Assembly (NCBI RefSeq): GCF_001625305.1
Contig: NW_017804464.1
Coordinates: 5,041,269-5,105,268 of the forward strand
Direction of reading: 5' to 3'
Source of the DNA: Branchiostoma belcheri
Taxonomy: Eukaryota; Chordata; Leptocardii; Amphioxiformes; Branchiostomatidae
Length of the DNA: 64,000 nucleotides
Under the pieces are notes generated by a model, which worked only from the letters and a program-made list of their open reading frames with translations, was not told the DNA's origin and searched no databases. Below are positions 36,301 to 48,300 of the stretch, piece by piece. Each line of letters starts with the position of its first letter. Within the stretch, counting starts at the first letter, position 1. A program made the position numbers and the translations under genes.

Positions 36301-39300
36301 TGGTGCCTGTGTGGTTTTGGCTGTTGATGGCGATGGTGTAGTTCTTACCAATGTTGTATCTCTTGTTTCGACCACTGTTGGAGGCTGTGTGGTCTCTGCC
36401 GCTGTGGTTGGAGCCAGTGTTGTTACCACCGTTGTGATAGGTTGTGTTGTAGTTGCAGCCTGAGTAGTTTTCATTGTTGTGATAGGTTGTGTAGTTGTAG
36501 TTGCAGCCTGTGTAGTTACCACCGTTGTGATAGGTTGTGTAGTTGTAGTTGCAGCCTGTGTAGTTCCCACTGTTGTGATAGGTTGTGTTGTAGTTGTAGC
36601 CTGTGTAGTTTTCACTGTTGGGATACGTTGGGTTGTTTTTATTGAGGTAGAAGGCTGATTCGTAGTAGTTGATGAAACCGGTGTAGATTGAACCGTTGTT
36701 AGAGGATGTGTAGTTTCTGTTGTTGTATGATACTGTGTAGTTTTCTCCGTTGTAATTTCCATTCGGGTAGGAGCATTTGTATTTCCCATCGTTGTTATGG
36801 GTTGGGTCGTTTTTGTTGTTGTTGGAGTCTGTGTAGATTTAGCCGTTGTTGGAGTTGGTGTAGATTTGACCGTTGTTGGAATCTGTGTAGATTTTACCGT
36901 TGTTGGAGTCTGTGTAGATTTTATTGTTGTTACAGGGTGTGTAGTTTTCTCCGTTGTAATTTCCAATGTGGTTGTAGTCCTGGTAGTTTTTGCCGTTGTC
37001 TTAGGCTGTGAACTTTCTGCTGTGGTTATGACCTGTGTAGTTTCCAATGTTGTTGTTGTATCAAGTGTAGTTTCTCCTGTAGTTGGAACTTGTGTGGTCG
37101 CAGAGGTTGTAGTTTTAATTGTAGATGGTGACTGCGTTGTTTTGGCCGTTGATGGCGATGGTGTAGTTATTACTAATGTTGTATCTCTAGTTTCGACCAC
37201 TGTTGGAGGCTGTGTGGTCTCTGCCGCTGTGGTTGGAGCCAGTGTTGTTACCACCGTTGTGATAGGTTGTGTTGTAGTTGCAGCCTGTGTAGTTCCCATT
37301 GTTGTGATAGGTTGTGCAGTTGTAATTGCAGCCTGTGTAGTTCCCACTGTTGTGATAGGCTGGTTCGTAGTAGTTGATGAAACCGGGGTAGATTGAACCG
37401 TTGTTAGATGATGTGTAGTTTCTGCTGTTGTATGGTACTGTGTAGTTTTCTCCGTTGTAATTTCCATTCGGGTAGGAGCATTTGTATTTCCCATCGTTGT
37501 TATGGGTTGAATAGTTTCTGTTGTTGTTGGAGTCTGTGTAGATTCAGCTGTTGTTGGAGTCTGTGTAGACCTAACCATTGTCACAGGACGTGTTGTTTCT
37601 GATGTCGATGGAGACTGTGTAGTTCTGCCCGTTGTAATTTTCATTCTGGTTGTAGTCATTGTAGATGTTGCCGTTGTCTTAGGCTGTGTAGTTTCTGATG
37701 TGGTTAGGGCCCGTGTAGTATCCACCGTTGTTGCAAGCAGTGTAGTTTCTTCTATAGTTGGAGTTTGTGTGGTTGTCATTGTCGTTGTAGAGGCTGTAGT
37801 TTTCATTGTTGATGGCGACTGCGTGGTTTTGACTGTTGATGGCGACGGTGTAGTTTTCACCGATGTTGTATCTCTAGTTTCGACCACTGTTGGAGGCTGT
37901 GTGGTCTCTGCTAATGTTGTTGGACTATTTGTAGTCCCCACCGTTGTGATAGGCTGTGTAGTTGTTGTTGGAGCCTGTGTAGTCCCCACTGTAGTGACAG
38001 GTTGTGTTGTAGATGCAGCCTGTGTAGTTCCCACCGTTGTGATAGGTTGTGTAGTTGTTATTGGAGCCTGTGTAGTCCCCACTGTTGTGAGAGGTTGGGT
38101 TGTTGTTGAAGGCTGTGTAGTTGTCAAATGCTTTGTAGTAGTTGGTAAAACCGGGGTAGATGTAACCGTTGTTGGAGAATGTGTAGTTTCTGCTGTTGTG
38201 GGAGACTGTGTAGTTTCCTCCGTTGTAATTACTATTTCGGTTGGAACCTGTGTATGTCCCATTGTAGTTGTAGCCTGTGTAGTTTTTGCTGTTGTTTGAA
38301 TCTCTGTAGATTTTACCGTTGTTGCAGGGCGTGTAGTTCCTGCTGTCGTCGAGATTTTTTCCGTTGTAACTTCTAATGCGGTTGGGGCCTCTGTATTTTC
38401 CGCCGTTGTTCTGGGTTTTGTAGTTTCCGTCGTTGTTGAGACCCCTGTTGAACTTGCTGAAGATGTAACATCTGTACTCAGCATCGTAGTTTCTCCCTCC
38501 GTTGTTTGCATTATCGTAGTTGGCACTTCTGTTTCAACCTTCGTCGTGTCAAACATCGTAGTTGACTGTTCAGTGGTTGCCACAGCATTTGTAGATAGTG
38601 CTGTTGTCGTTTCAGAAGTAGTGAAAGGTTGTTCTGTTGTAGGAAACGAAGTCGACCCCTGCACAGTGGTTGATGATTCTGTGGAGGTTCCAATTGTTGA
38701 AACTCCGTCCAAAGTAGTCGGTTTTTCAGTCTTAAGCACCGTTGTGAAAGAGTCTGTAGTTGTTGAGGGTTTTGAGGTTGTCAATGTCGTTTCTCCTCTG
38801 TTGTAGATAGTTCCGTTGTTGTTTCAAAAGTACTAAAAGGACGCTTGGTTGTGGAAAATGCAGTCAACGTCTGTGTGGATGGCCTCATGGTTGACACTCC
38901 TTCTGAAGTAGTCGGTTCTTTTGTACTAAGCACGGTTGTGTCAGAGTCTGTAGTTGATGGTTCAGTGGTTGACATATTCGTTGTTTGCCCTTCAGTTGTA
39001 GATAGTGCTGTTGTCGTTTCAAAAGTAGTGAAAGGGTGTTCTGTTGTGGGATTCGCTGTCGATCCCTGCATAGTAGATAATGACTGTGTGGTTGACCCCA
39101 CTGTTGAAATTCTGTCCGAAGTAGTCGGTTCTTCTGTATTAAGTACGGTTGTGTCAGTGTCTGTAGTTAACACTTCAGTGGTTGCCCCAGCCGTCGTTTG
39201 CTCTTCAGTTGTAGATACGGCTGTTGCAGTTTCAAAAGTAGTGAAAGGCTGTTCAGTTGTGGGATTCGCTGTCGACCCCTGTACAGTAGATAATGACTGT

Positions 39301-42300
39301 GTGGATGATTGTATTGTTGAAACTCCGTCCGAAGTAGTCGGTTCTTCTGTACTAAGCACCGTCGTGTCAGAGTCTGTAGTTGACCGCTCTGTGGATGTCA
39401 CACCTATTGTTTGTTCTTCAGTTGCGGATAGTACTGTTGTCGACTCAAAGATTGTAAGAGGACGTTCTGTTGTGGAAAATGCCGTAGTAGACTGTTCTTT
39501 TGTAGTCGACGGTTTAGTGGTAATTACATCAGTAGTTTGCTCTTCAGTTGTCGAAAATAATGATGTCGGTTCAAAGGTAGTGAAAGGCTGCTCCGTAGTG
39601 GGAGTTGCTGAAGTCCCCTGCACAGTAGGTAATGACTGTGTGGATGATTCCACTGTTGAAACTCGGTCCGACGTAGTCTGTTCTTCTGTACTAAGCACGA
39701 TTGTGTCAGCGTCTGTAGTTAACGATTCAGTGGTTGTTACAGCCGTCGTTTGCTCTTCAGTTGTAGATACGGCTGTTGTAGTTTCAAAAGTAGTTAAAGG
39801 CTGTTCTGTTGTGGGATTCGCTGTCGATCCCTGCACAGTGGATAATGACTGTGTGGATGATTGTATTGTTGAAACTCCGTCCGAAGTAGTCGGTTCTTCT
39901 GTACTAAGCACCGTCGTGTCAGAGTCTGTAGTTGACGGCTCTGTGGTTGTTACACCTATTGTTTGCTCTTCAGTTGAGGATAGTGCTGTTGTCGACTCAA
40001 AGATTGTGAGAGGACGTTCTGTTGTGCGAAATGCCGTAGTAGACGGTTCTTCTGTAGTTGACGGTTTAGTGGTAATTACATCAGTAGTTTGCTCTTCAGT
40101 TGTCGAAAGTAAGGATGTCGGTTCGAAGGTAGTGAAAGAATGTTCTGTTGTGGGAGTTGCTGTCGACCCCTGCACAGTAGATAATGACTGTGTGGATGAT
40201 TCCACTGTTGAAATTCGGTCCGAAGTAGTCGGTTCTTCTGTACTAAGCAAGGTTGTGTCAGCGTCTGTAGTTAACGATTCAGTGGTTGCCCCAGCCGACG
40301 TTTGCTCTTTAGTTGTAGATACTGCTGTTGTAGTTTTAAAAGTAGTGTAAGGCTGTTCTGTTGTGGGATTCGCTGTCGAACCCTGCACAGTAGATAATGA
40401 CTGTGTGGATGATTGTATTGTTGAAACTCTGGCAGGAGTCGGCTCTTCTGTACTAAGCACCGTCGTGTCAGAGTCTGTAGTTGGCGGCTCAGTGGTTGTC
40501 ACAGCTACTGTTTGTTCTTCAGTTGCGGATAGTGCTGTTGTCGACTCAAAGATTGTGAAAAGGACGTTCTGTTGTGGAAAATGCCGCAGTAGACGGTTCT
40601 TCTGTAGTTGACGGTTTTGTGGTGATTACATCAGTAGTTTGCTCTTCAGTTGTCGAAAGTAAGGATGTCGGTTTATAAGTAGTGAAAGGTTGCTCTGTTG
40701 TGTGAGTTGCTTCCGTCCCCTGTACAGTAGATAATGACTGTGTGGTTGATTCCACTGTCGAAATTCCGTCCGAAGTAGTCGGTTCTTCTGTACTAAGCAC
40801 GGTCGTGTCAGAGTCTGTAGTTACCGATTCAGTGGTTGTCACAGTCGACGTTTGCTGTTCAGTTGTAGATACGGCTGTTGTAGTTTCAAAGGTAGTGAAA
40901 GGCTGTTCTGTTGTGGGATTCGCTGTCGACCACTGCACAGTAGATGATGACTGTGTGGATGTCCCCACTGTTGAAACTCCGTCCGAAGTAGTCGGTTCTT
41001 CTGTATTAAGTACCGTCGTGTCAGAGTCTGTAGTTGAAGGTGCCGTGGTGGACACACCCGTTGTTTGGTCTTCGGTTGTGAATGATGTTGTTTTAAACGT
41101 ACTGGAAGGACGTTCGGTTGTGGGAAACTCCGTAGACGCCTGTACTGTAGATGGTGACCCTGTGGATTGCCTCACTGTTGAAACTCCGTCCGACGTAGTC
41201 GTGTCAGAGTCTGTAGTTGATGGTTCAGTGGTTGACACAGCGGTCGTTTGCTCTGTAGTTGTGGATGACTTTGTTGTTGTTTCAAAAGTAGTGTAAAGAT
41301 GCTCTGTTGTGGGAAATGCCGTCGTTACCTGCACGGTAGATGGTGACTCTGTGGATGACCCCACTGTTGAAACTCCGTTAGAAGTAGTCGGTTCTTCTGT
41401 ATTAATCACCGTCGTGTCAGAGTCTGTAGATGACGGTTTTGTGGAAATCACAGCCGTTGTTTGCTCTTGAGTCATAGAGATGGCTGTTGTTGTTTCAAAA
41501 GTAGTGAAATGATGTTCAGTTGTAGGAAAATCAGTCGGTTCTTCAGTACTCAGCACCGTCGTGTCAGCGTGAATAGTTGATTGTTCTGTGGTACTCAGAG
41601 AAGTCGTTTGCTCTTCAGCTGTGGGTGGTGCCGTTGTTGTTTCAAAAGTAGTTAAAAGATGTTCTGTTGTTGGAATTGCAGTGGTCATCTCCAAAGTTGA
41701 AGATGGCTGTGTAGATGGCCTCCCCGTTGAAACTCTGTTTGAAGTACTCAGTTCTTCTGTATTGAGCACCGTCGTGTTAGAGTCTGTAGTGGACGGTTTT
41801 GTGCTAATCAGAGCTGTCGTTTGCTCTTCAGTTGTGGATGAAACTGTTGAAGATTGTGTTGACAATGCTGAAGTTCCGTGAGATGTAATTTCTGTTGTCA
41901 GTCCCGTCGTTGTTGTCAGTCCCGTCGTTGTGCCATAAATAGTTGATGGTTTGATTGTAGATACAGCAGCAGTAGTAGACTGCCCTATGGTTGTACTAGT
42001 GACCTGATCTGTGACTTGGGAAACGTATTCCCGATTACTAAGAATTAAAGCATGAATCAGCATAACACAAAAATTGAAAACAGTAAATCAAGTATCGTTG
42101 TATATACTAGTAGGTAGATCTTTGTCGACTGATGATTAGCTACTGGACTTATTTTAATCTTACCTTCTCTCGTTGGCTCCATTGTTGAAGGGTTGGTTGT
42201 CATCTCCGATTCTGTAGTCAGTGTTGTAGTCATTGTCTGTGTAGTTTCAAGAGGAGTTGGTGCTGCGGTTGTAGATCCTTCAATGGTTGTCGCTGTAGTG

Positions 42301-45300
42301 GGTTGCTTTGATGTAGCCAAGGTAGTGGTGAGCTGCGTAGGGTTGCCTGAAGTCGATTGGTCTGCAGTCGTCGTCGATACTGTGAAGGATGAGGAGGCAA
42401 TGGTTTGCTCTGTTGTCGCTAAAGGTAATGTTGTTGCAGCCTTTGTAGTTCCCAATGTTGTGATAGGTTGTGCAGTTGTAGTTGCAGTAGTTTTCACTGT
42501 TGTGATAGGTTGTGTAGTTGTAGTTGCAGCCTGTGTAGTTTTGACTGTTGTGATAGGTTGTGAAGTTGTAATTTCACCCTGTGTAGTTTTCACTGTTGGG
42601 ATACCCTGGGTTGCTTCAACTGAGGTAGAAGGCTGGTTCGTAGTAGTTGATGAAACCGGGGTAGATTGAACCGTTGTTAGAGGATGTGTAGTTTCTGCTG
42701 TTGTATGATACTCTGTAGTTTTCTCCGTTGTAATTTCCATCCGAGTAGGAGCATTTGTATTTCCCATCGTTGTTATTTGTTGGGTAGTTTTTGTTGTTCT
42801 TGGAGTCTGTGTAGATTTAGCCGTTGTTGGACCTCGTGTAGATTTTACTGTTGTTACAGGGTGTGTAGTTTTCTCCGTTGTAATTTCCAATGTTGTTGTT
42901 GTCCTTGTAGTTTTTGCCGTTGTCTTAGGCTGTGTGCTTTCTACTGTGGTTAGGGCCTGTGTAGTTTCCAACGTTGTTGTTGTATCAAGTGTAGTTTCTC
43001 CTGTAGTTGGAACTTGTGTGGTCGTAGAGGCTGTAGTTTTCATTGTAGATGGTGACTGCGTTGTTTTGGCCGTTGATGGCGATGGTGTAGTTATTACTAA
43101 TGTTGTATCTCTAGTTTCGACCACTGTTGGAGGCTGTGTGGTCTCTGCTGGTGTTGTTGGACTATTTGTAGTTCCCGCCGTTGTGATAGGTTGTGTAGTT
43201 GTAGTTGGAGCCTGTGTAGTTCCCACTGTTGTGATAGGTTGTGTTGTAGTTTCAGCCTGTGTAGTTTTCACTGTTGTGATAGGTTGTGTAGTTGTAGTTG
43301 CAGCCTGTGTAGTTCCTACTGTTGGGATAGGTTGTGCAGTTGTAGTTGCAGGCCGCGTTGTTCCCACTGTTGTGATAGGTTGTGTAGTTGTAATTGCAGC
43401 CTGTGTAGTTTTCACTGTTGGGATACGTTGGGTTGTCTCTACTGAGGTAGAAGGCTGGTTCGTAGTAGTTGATGAAACCGGGGTAGATTGAACCGTTGTT
43501 AGAGGATGTGTAGTTTCTGCTGTTGTATGATACTGTGTAGTTTTCTCCGTTGTAATTTCCATTCGGGTAGGAGCATTTGTATTTCCCATCGTTGTTATGG
43601 GTTGGGTAGTTTTTGTTGTTGTTGGAGTCTGTGTAGATTTAGCCGTTGTTAGAGTTCGTGTAGATTTTACCGTTGTTGGAATCTGTGTAGCTTTTACCGT
43701 TGTTGGAATCTGTGTAGATTTTACCGTTGTTGGAGTCTGTGTAGATTTTACTGTTGTTACAGGGTGTGTAGTTGTAATTTCCAATGTGGTTGTAGTCCTT
43801 GTAATTTTTGCCGTTGTCTTAGGCTGTGTACTTTCTTTTGTGGTTAGGGCCTGTGTAGTTTCCAATGTTGTTGTTGTATCAAGTGTAGTTTCTCCTGTAG
43901 TTGGAACTTGTGTGGTCGTAGAGGCTGTAGTTTTCATTGTAGATGGTGACTGCGTTGTTTTGGCCGTTGATGGCGATGGTGTAGTTATTACTAATGTTGT
44001 ATCTCTAGTTTCGACCACTGTTGGAGGCTGTGTGGTCTCCGCTGGTGTTGTTGGACTGTTTGTAGTTCCCGCCGTTGTGATAGGTTGTGTTGTTGTTACA
44101 GCCTGTGTAGTTCCCACTGTTGTGATAGGTTGTGTAGTTGTAGTTTCAGCCTGTGTAGTTCCCACTGTTGTGATAGGTTGTGTTGTAGTTGCAGCCTGTG
44201 TAGTTCCCACTGTTGTGATAGGTTGTGTAGTTGTAGTTGGAACCTGTGTTGTTTTACTGTTGTGATAGGTTGTGCAGTTGTAGTTGCAGCCTTGTAGTTC
44301 CCGCCGTTGTGATAGGTTGTGTTGTTGTTACAGCCTGTGTAGTTCCCACTGTTGTGATAGGTTGTGTTGTAGTTTCAGCCTGTGTAGTTTTCTCTGTTGT
44401 AATAGGTTGTGCAGTTGTAGTTGCATCCTGTGTTGTTCCCACTGTTGTGATAGGCTGGTTCGTAGTAGTTGATGAAACCGGGGTAGATTGAACCGTTGTT
44501 AGAGGATGTGTAGTTTCTGCTGTTGTATGATACTGTGTAGTTTTCTCCGTTGTAATTTCCATTCGGGTAGGAGCATTTGTATTTCCCATCGTTGTTATGG
44601 GTTGGGTAGTTTTTGTTGTTGTTGGAGTCTGTGTAGATTTAGCCGTTGTTAGAGTTCGTGTAGATTTTACCGTTGTTGGAATCTGTGTAGGTTTTACCGT
44701 TGTTGGAGTCTTTGTAGATTTTACTGTTGTTACAGGGTGTGTAGTTTTCTCCGTTGTAATTTCCAATGTTGTTGTTGTCCAAGTAGCTTTTGCCGTTGTC
44801 TTAGGCTGTGTACTTTCTACTGTGGTTGGGGCCTGAGTAGTTTCCAATGTTGTTGTTGTATCAAGTGTAGTTTCTCCTGTAGTTGGAACTTGTGCAGTCG
44901 TAGAGGCTGTAGTTTTCATTGTAGATGGTGACTGCGTTGTTTTGGCCGTTGATGGCGATGGTGTAGTTATTACTAATGTTGTGTCTCTAGTTTCGACCAC
45001 TGTTGGAGGCTGTGTGGTCTCTGCTGGTGTTGTTGGACTATTTGTAGTTCCCACTGTTGTGATAGGTTGTGTAGTTGTAGTTGCAGCCTGTGTAGTTCCC
45101 ACTGTTGTGATAGGTTGTGTTGTAGTTGCAGCCTGTGTAGTTTTCTCTGTTGTGATAGGTTGTGCAGTTGTAGTTGCAGCCTGTGTAGTTCCCAATGTTG
45201 TGATAGGCTGCGCAGTTGTAGTTGCAGCCTGTGTAGTTTTCATTGTTGTGATAGGTTGTGAAGTTGTAATTGAAGCCCGTGTAGTTTTCACTGTTGGGAT

Positions 45301-48300
45301 ACGTTGGGTTGTTTGTACTGAGGTAGAAGGCTGGTTCGTAGTAGTTGATGAAACCGGGGTAGATTGAACCGTTGTTAGAGGATGTGTAGTTTCTGCTGTT
45401 GTATGATACTCTGTAGTTTTCTCCGTTGTAATTTCCTTTCGGGTAGGAGCATTTGTATTTCCCATCGTTGTTATGGATTGGGTAGTTTTTGTTGTCGTTG
45501 GAGTCTGTATAGATTTAGCCGTTGTTAGAGTTCGTGTAGATTTTACCGTTGTTGGAATCTGTGTAGGTTTTACCGTTGTTGGAGTCTTTGTAGATTTTAC
45601 TGTTGTTACAGGGTGTGTAGTTTTCTCCGTTGTAATTTCCAATGTGCTTGTAGTCCTGGTAGTTTTTGCCGTTGTCTTAGGCTGTGTACTTTCTGCTGTG
45701 GTTAGGGCCTGTGTAGTTTCCAATGTTGTTGTTGTATCAAGTGTAGTTTCTCCTGTAGTTGGAGCTTGTGTGGTCGCAGAGGCTGTAGTTTTAATTGTAG
45801 ATGGTGACTGCGTTGTTTTGGCCGTTGATGGCGATGGCGTAGTTATTACTAAAGTTGTATCTCTAGTTTCGACCACTGTTGGAGGCTGTGTGGTCTCTGC
45901 TGGTGTTGTTGGACTATTTGTAGTTCCCGCCGTTGTGATAGGTTGTGTTGTTGTTACAGCCTGTGTAGTTCCCACTGTTGTGATAGGTTTTGTAGTTGTA
46001 GTTGCAGTCTGTGTAGTTACCACCGTTGTGATAGGTTGTGTTGTAGTTGCAGCCTGTATAGTTCCCAATGTTGTGATAGGCCGCGCAGTTGTAGTTGCAG
46101 CCTGTGTAGTTTTCATTGTTGTGATTGGTTGTGTAGTTGTAGTTGCAGCCCGTGTAGTTTTCACTGTTGGGATACGTTGGGTTGTTTGTACTGAGGTAGA
46201 AGGCTGGTTCGTAGTAGTTGATATAACCGGGGTAGATTGAACCGTTGTTAGAGGATGTGTAGTTTCTGCTGTTGTATGATACTGTGTAGTTTTCTCCGAT
46301 GTAATTTCCATTTGGGTAGGAGCATTTGCATTTTCCATCGTTGTTATGGGTTGAGTAGTTTTTGTTATTGTTGGAGTCTGTGTAGATTTTACCGTTGTTG
46401 GAATCTGTGTAGATTTTAACGTTGTTGGAGTCTGTGTAGATTTTACTTTTGTTACAGGGTGTGTAGTTTTCTCCGTTGTAATTTCCAATGTTGTTGTTGT
46501 CCTAGTAGTTTTTGCCGTTGTCTTAGTCTGTGTACTTTCTACTGTGGTTGGGGCCTGTGTAGTTTCCAATGTTGTTGTTGTATCAAGTGTAGTTTCTCCT
46601 GTAGTTGGAACTTGTGTGGTCGTAGAGGCTGCAGTTTTCATTGTTGATGATGACTGCGTTGTTTTGGCCGTTGATGGCGATGGTGTAGTTATTACTAATG
46701 TTGTATCTCTAGTTTCGACCACTGTTGGAGGCTGTGTGGTCTCTGCTGGTGTTGTTGGACTATTTGTAGTTCCCGCCGTTGTGATAGGTTGTGTAGTTGT
46801 TGTTTGAGCCTGTGTAGTCCCCACTGTTGTGATAGGTTGGGTTGTTGTTGAAGGCTGCGTAGTTGTCAAATGCTTTGTAGTAATTGGTAAAACCGGGGTA
46901 GTTGTAACCGTTGTTGGAGAATTTGTAGTTTCTGCTGTTGTGGGAGACTGTGTAGTTTTCTCCGTTGTAATTTCTATTTCGGTTGGAGCCCGTGTATTTT
47001 CCATCGTAGATGTAGCCTGCGTAGTTTTTGCTGTTGTTTGAATCTCTGTAGATTTTACCGTTATTGCACGGCGTGTAGTTTCTGCTGTCGTCGAGATTTT
47101 TTCCGTTGTAACTTCTAATGCGGTTGGGGCCTCTGAATTTTCCGCCGTTGTTCTGGGTTTTGTAGTTTCTGTCGTTGTTGAGGTTAGTGTTGAGACTCCT
47201 GTTGAAGTTGCTGTAGATGTAACATCTGTACTCAGCATTGTAGTTTCTCCCTCCGTTGTTTGCATTATCATAGTTGGCACTTCTGTTTTAACCTCCGTCG
47301 TGTCAAACATCGTAGTTGACTGTTCGGTGGTTGCCACAGCATTTGTAGATAGTGCTCTTGTCGTTTCAGAAGTAGTAAAAGGATGTTCTGTTGTAGGAAA
47401 CGAAGTCGACCACTGCACAGTGGTTGATGATTCTGTGGATGTTCCAATTGTCGAAACTCCGTCCAAAGAAGTCGGTTTTTCAGTCTTAAGCACCGTTGTG
47501 AAAGAGTCTGTAGTTGTTGAGGGTTTTGTGGTTGTCAACGTCGTTGTTTTCTCCTCTGTTGTAGATAGTTCCGTTGTTGTTTCAAAAGTACTAAAAGGAC
47601 GCTTGGTTGTGGAAAATGCAGTCCACGCCTGTGTGGATGGCCTCAGGGTTGAAACTCCTTCGGAAGTAGTCCGTTCTTCTGTATTAAGCACGGTTGTGTC
47701 AGAGTCTGTAGTTGATGGTTCAGTGGTTGACATATCCGTTGTTTGCTCTTCAGTTGTTGATAGTGCTGTTGTAGTTTCAAAAGTAGTGAAAGGCTGTTCT
47801 GTTGTGGGATTCGATGTCGAACCCTGCTTAGTAGATAATGACTGTGTGGATGATTGTATTGTTGAAACTCGGTCCAAAGTAGTCGGTTCTTCTGTATCAA
47901 GCACCGTCGTATCAGAGTCTGTAGTTGACAGCTCTGTGGATGTCACAGCTATTGTTTGTTCTTTAGTTGTGGATAGTACTGTTGTCGACTCAAAGATTGT
48001 GAGACGACGTTCTGTTGTGGGAAATGCCGTAGTCGACGGTTCTTCTGTAGTTGACGGTTTTGTGGTAATTACGTCAGTAGTTTGCTCTTCAGTTGTCGAA
48101 AGTAAGGATGTCGGTTTGAAGGTACTGAAAGGATGTTCTGTTGTGGGAGTTGCTGTCGACCCCTGCACAGTAGATAATGACTGTGTGGATGACCCCACTG
48201 TTGAAATTCTGCCCGATGTAGTCGGTTCTTCTGTACTAAGCACGGTTGTGTCAGAGTCTGTAGTTGGCACTTCAGTGGTGGTCACAGGTACTGTTTGTTC

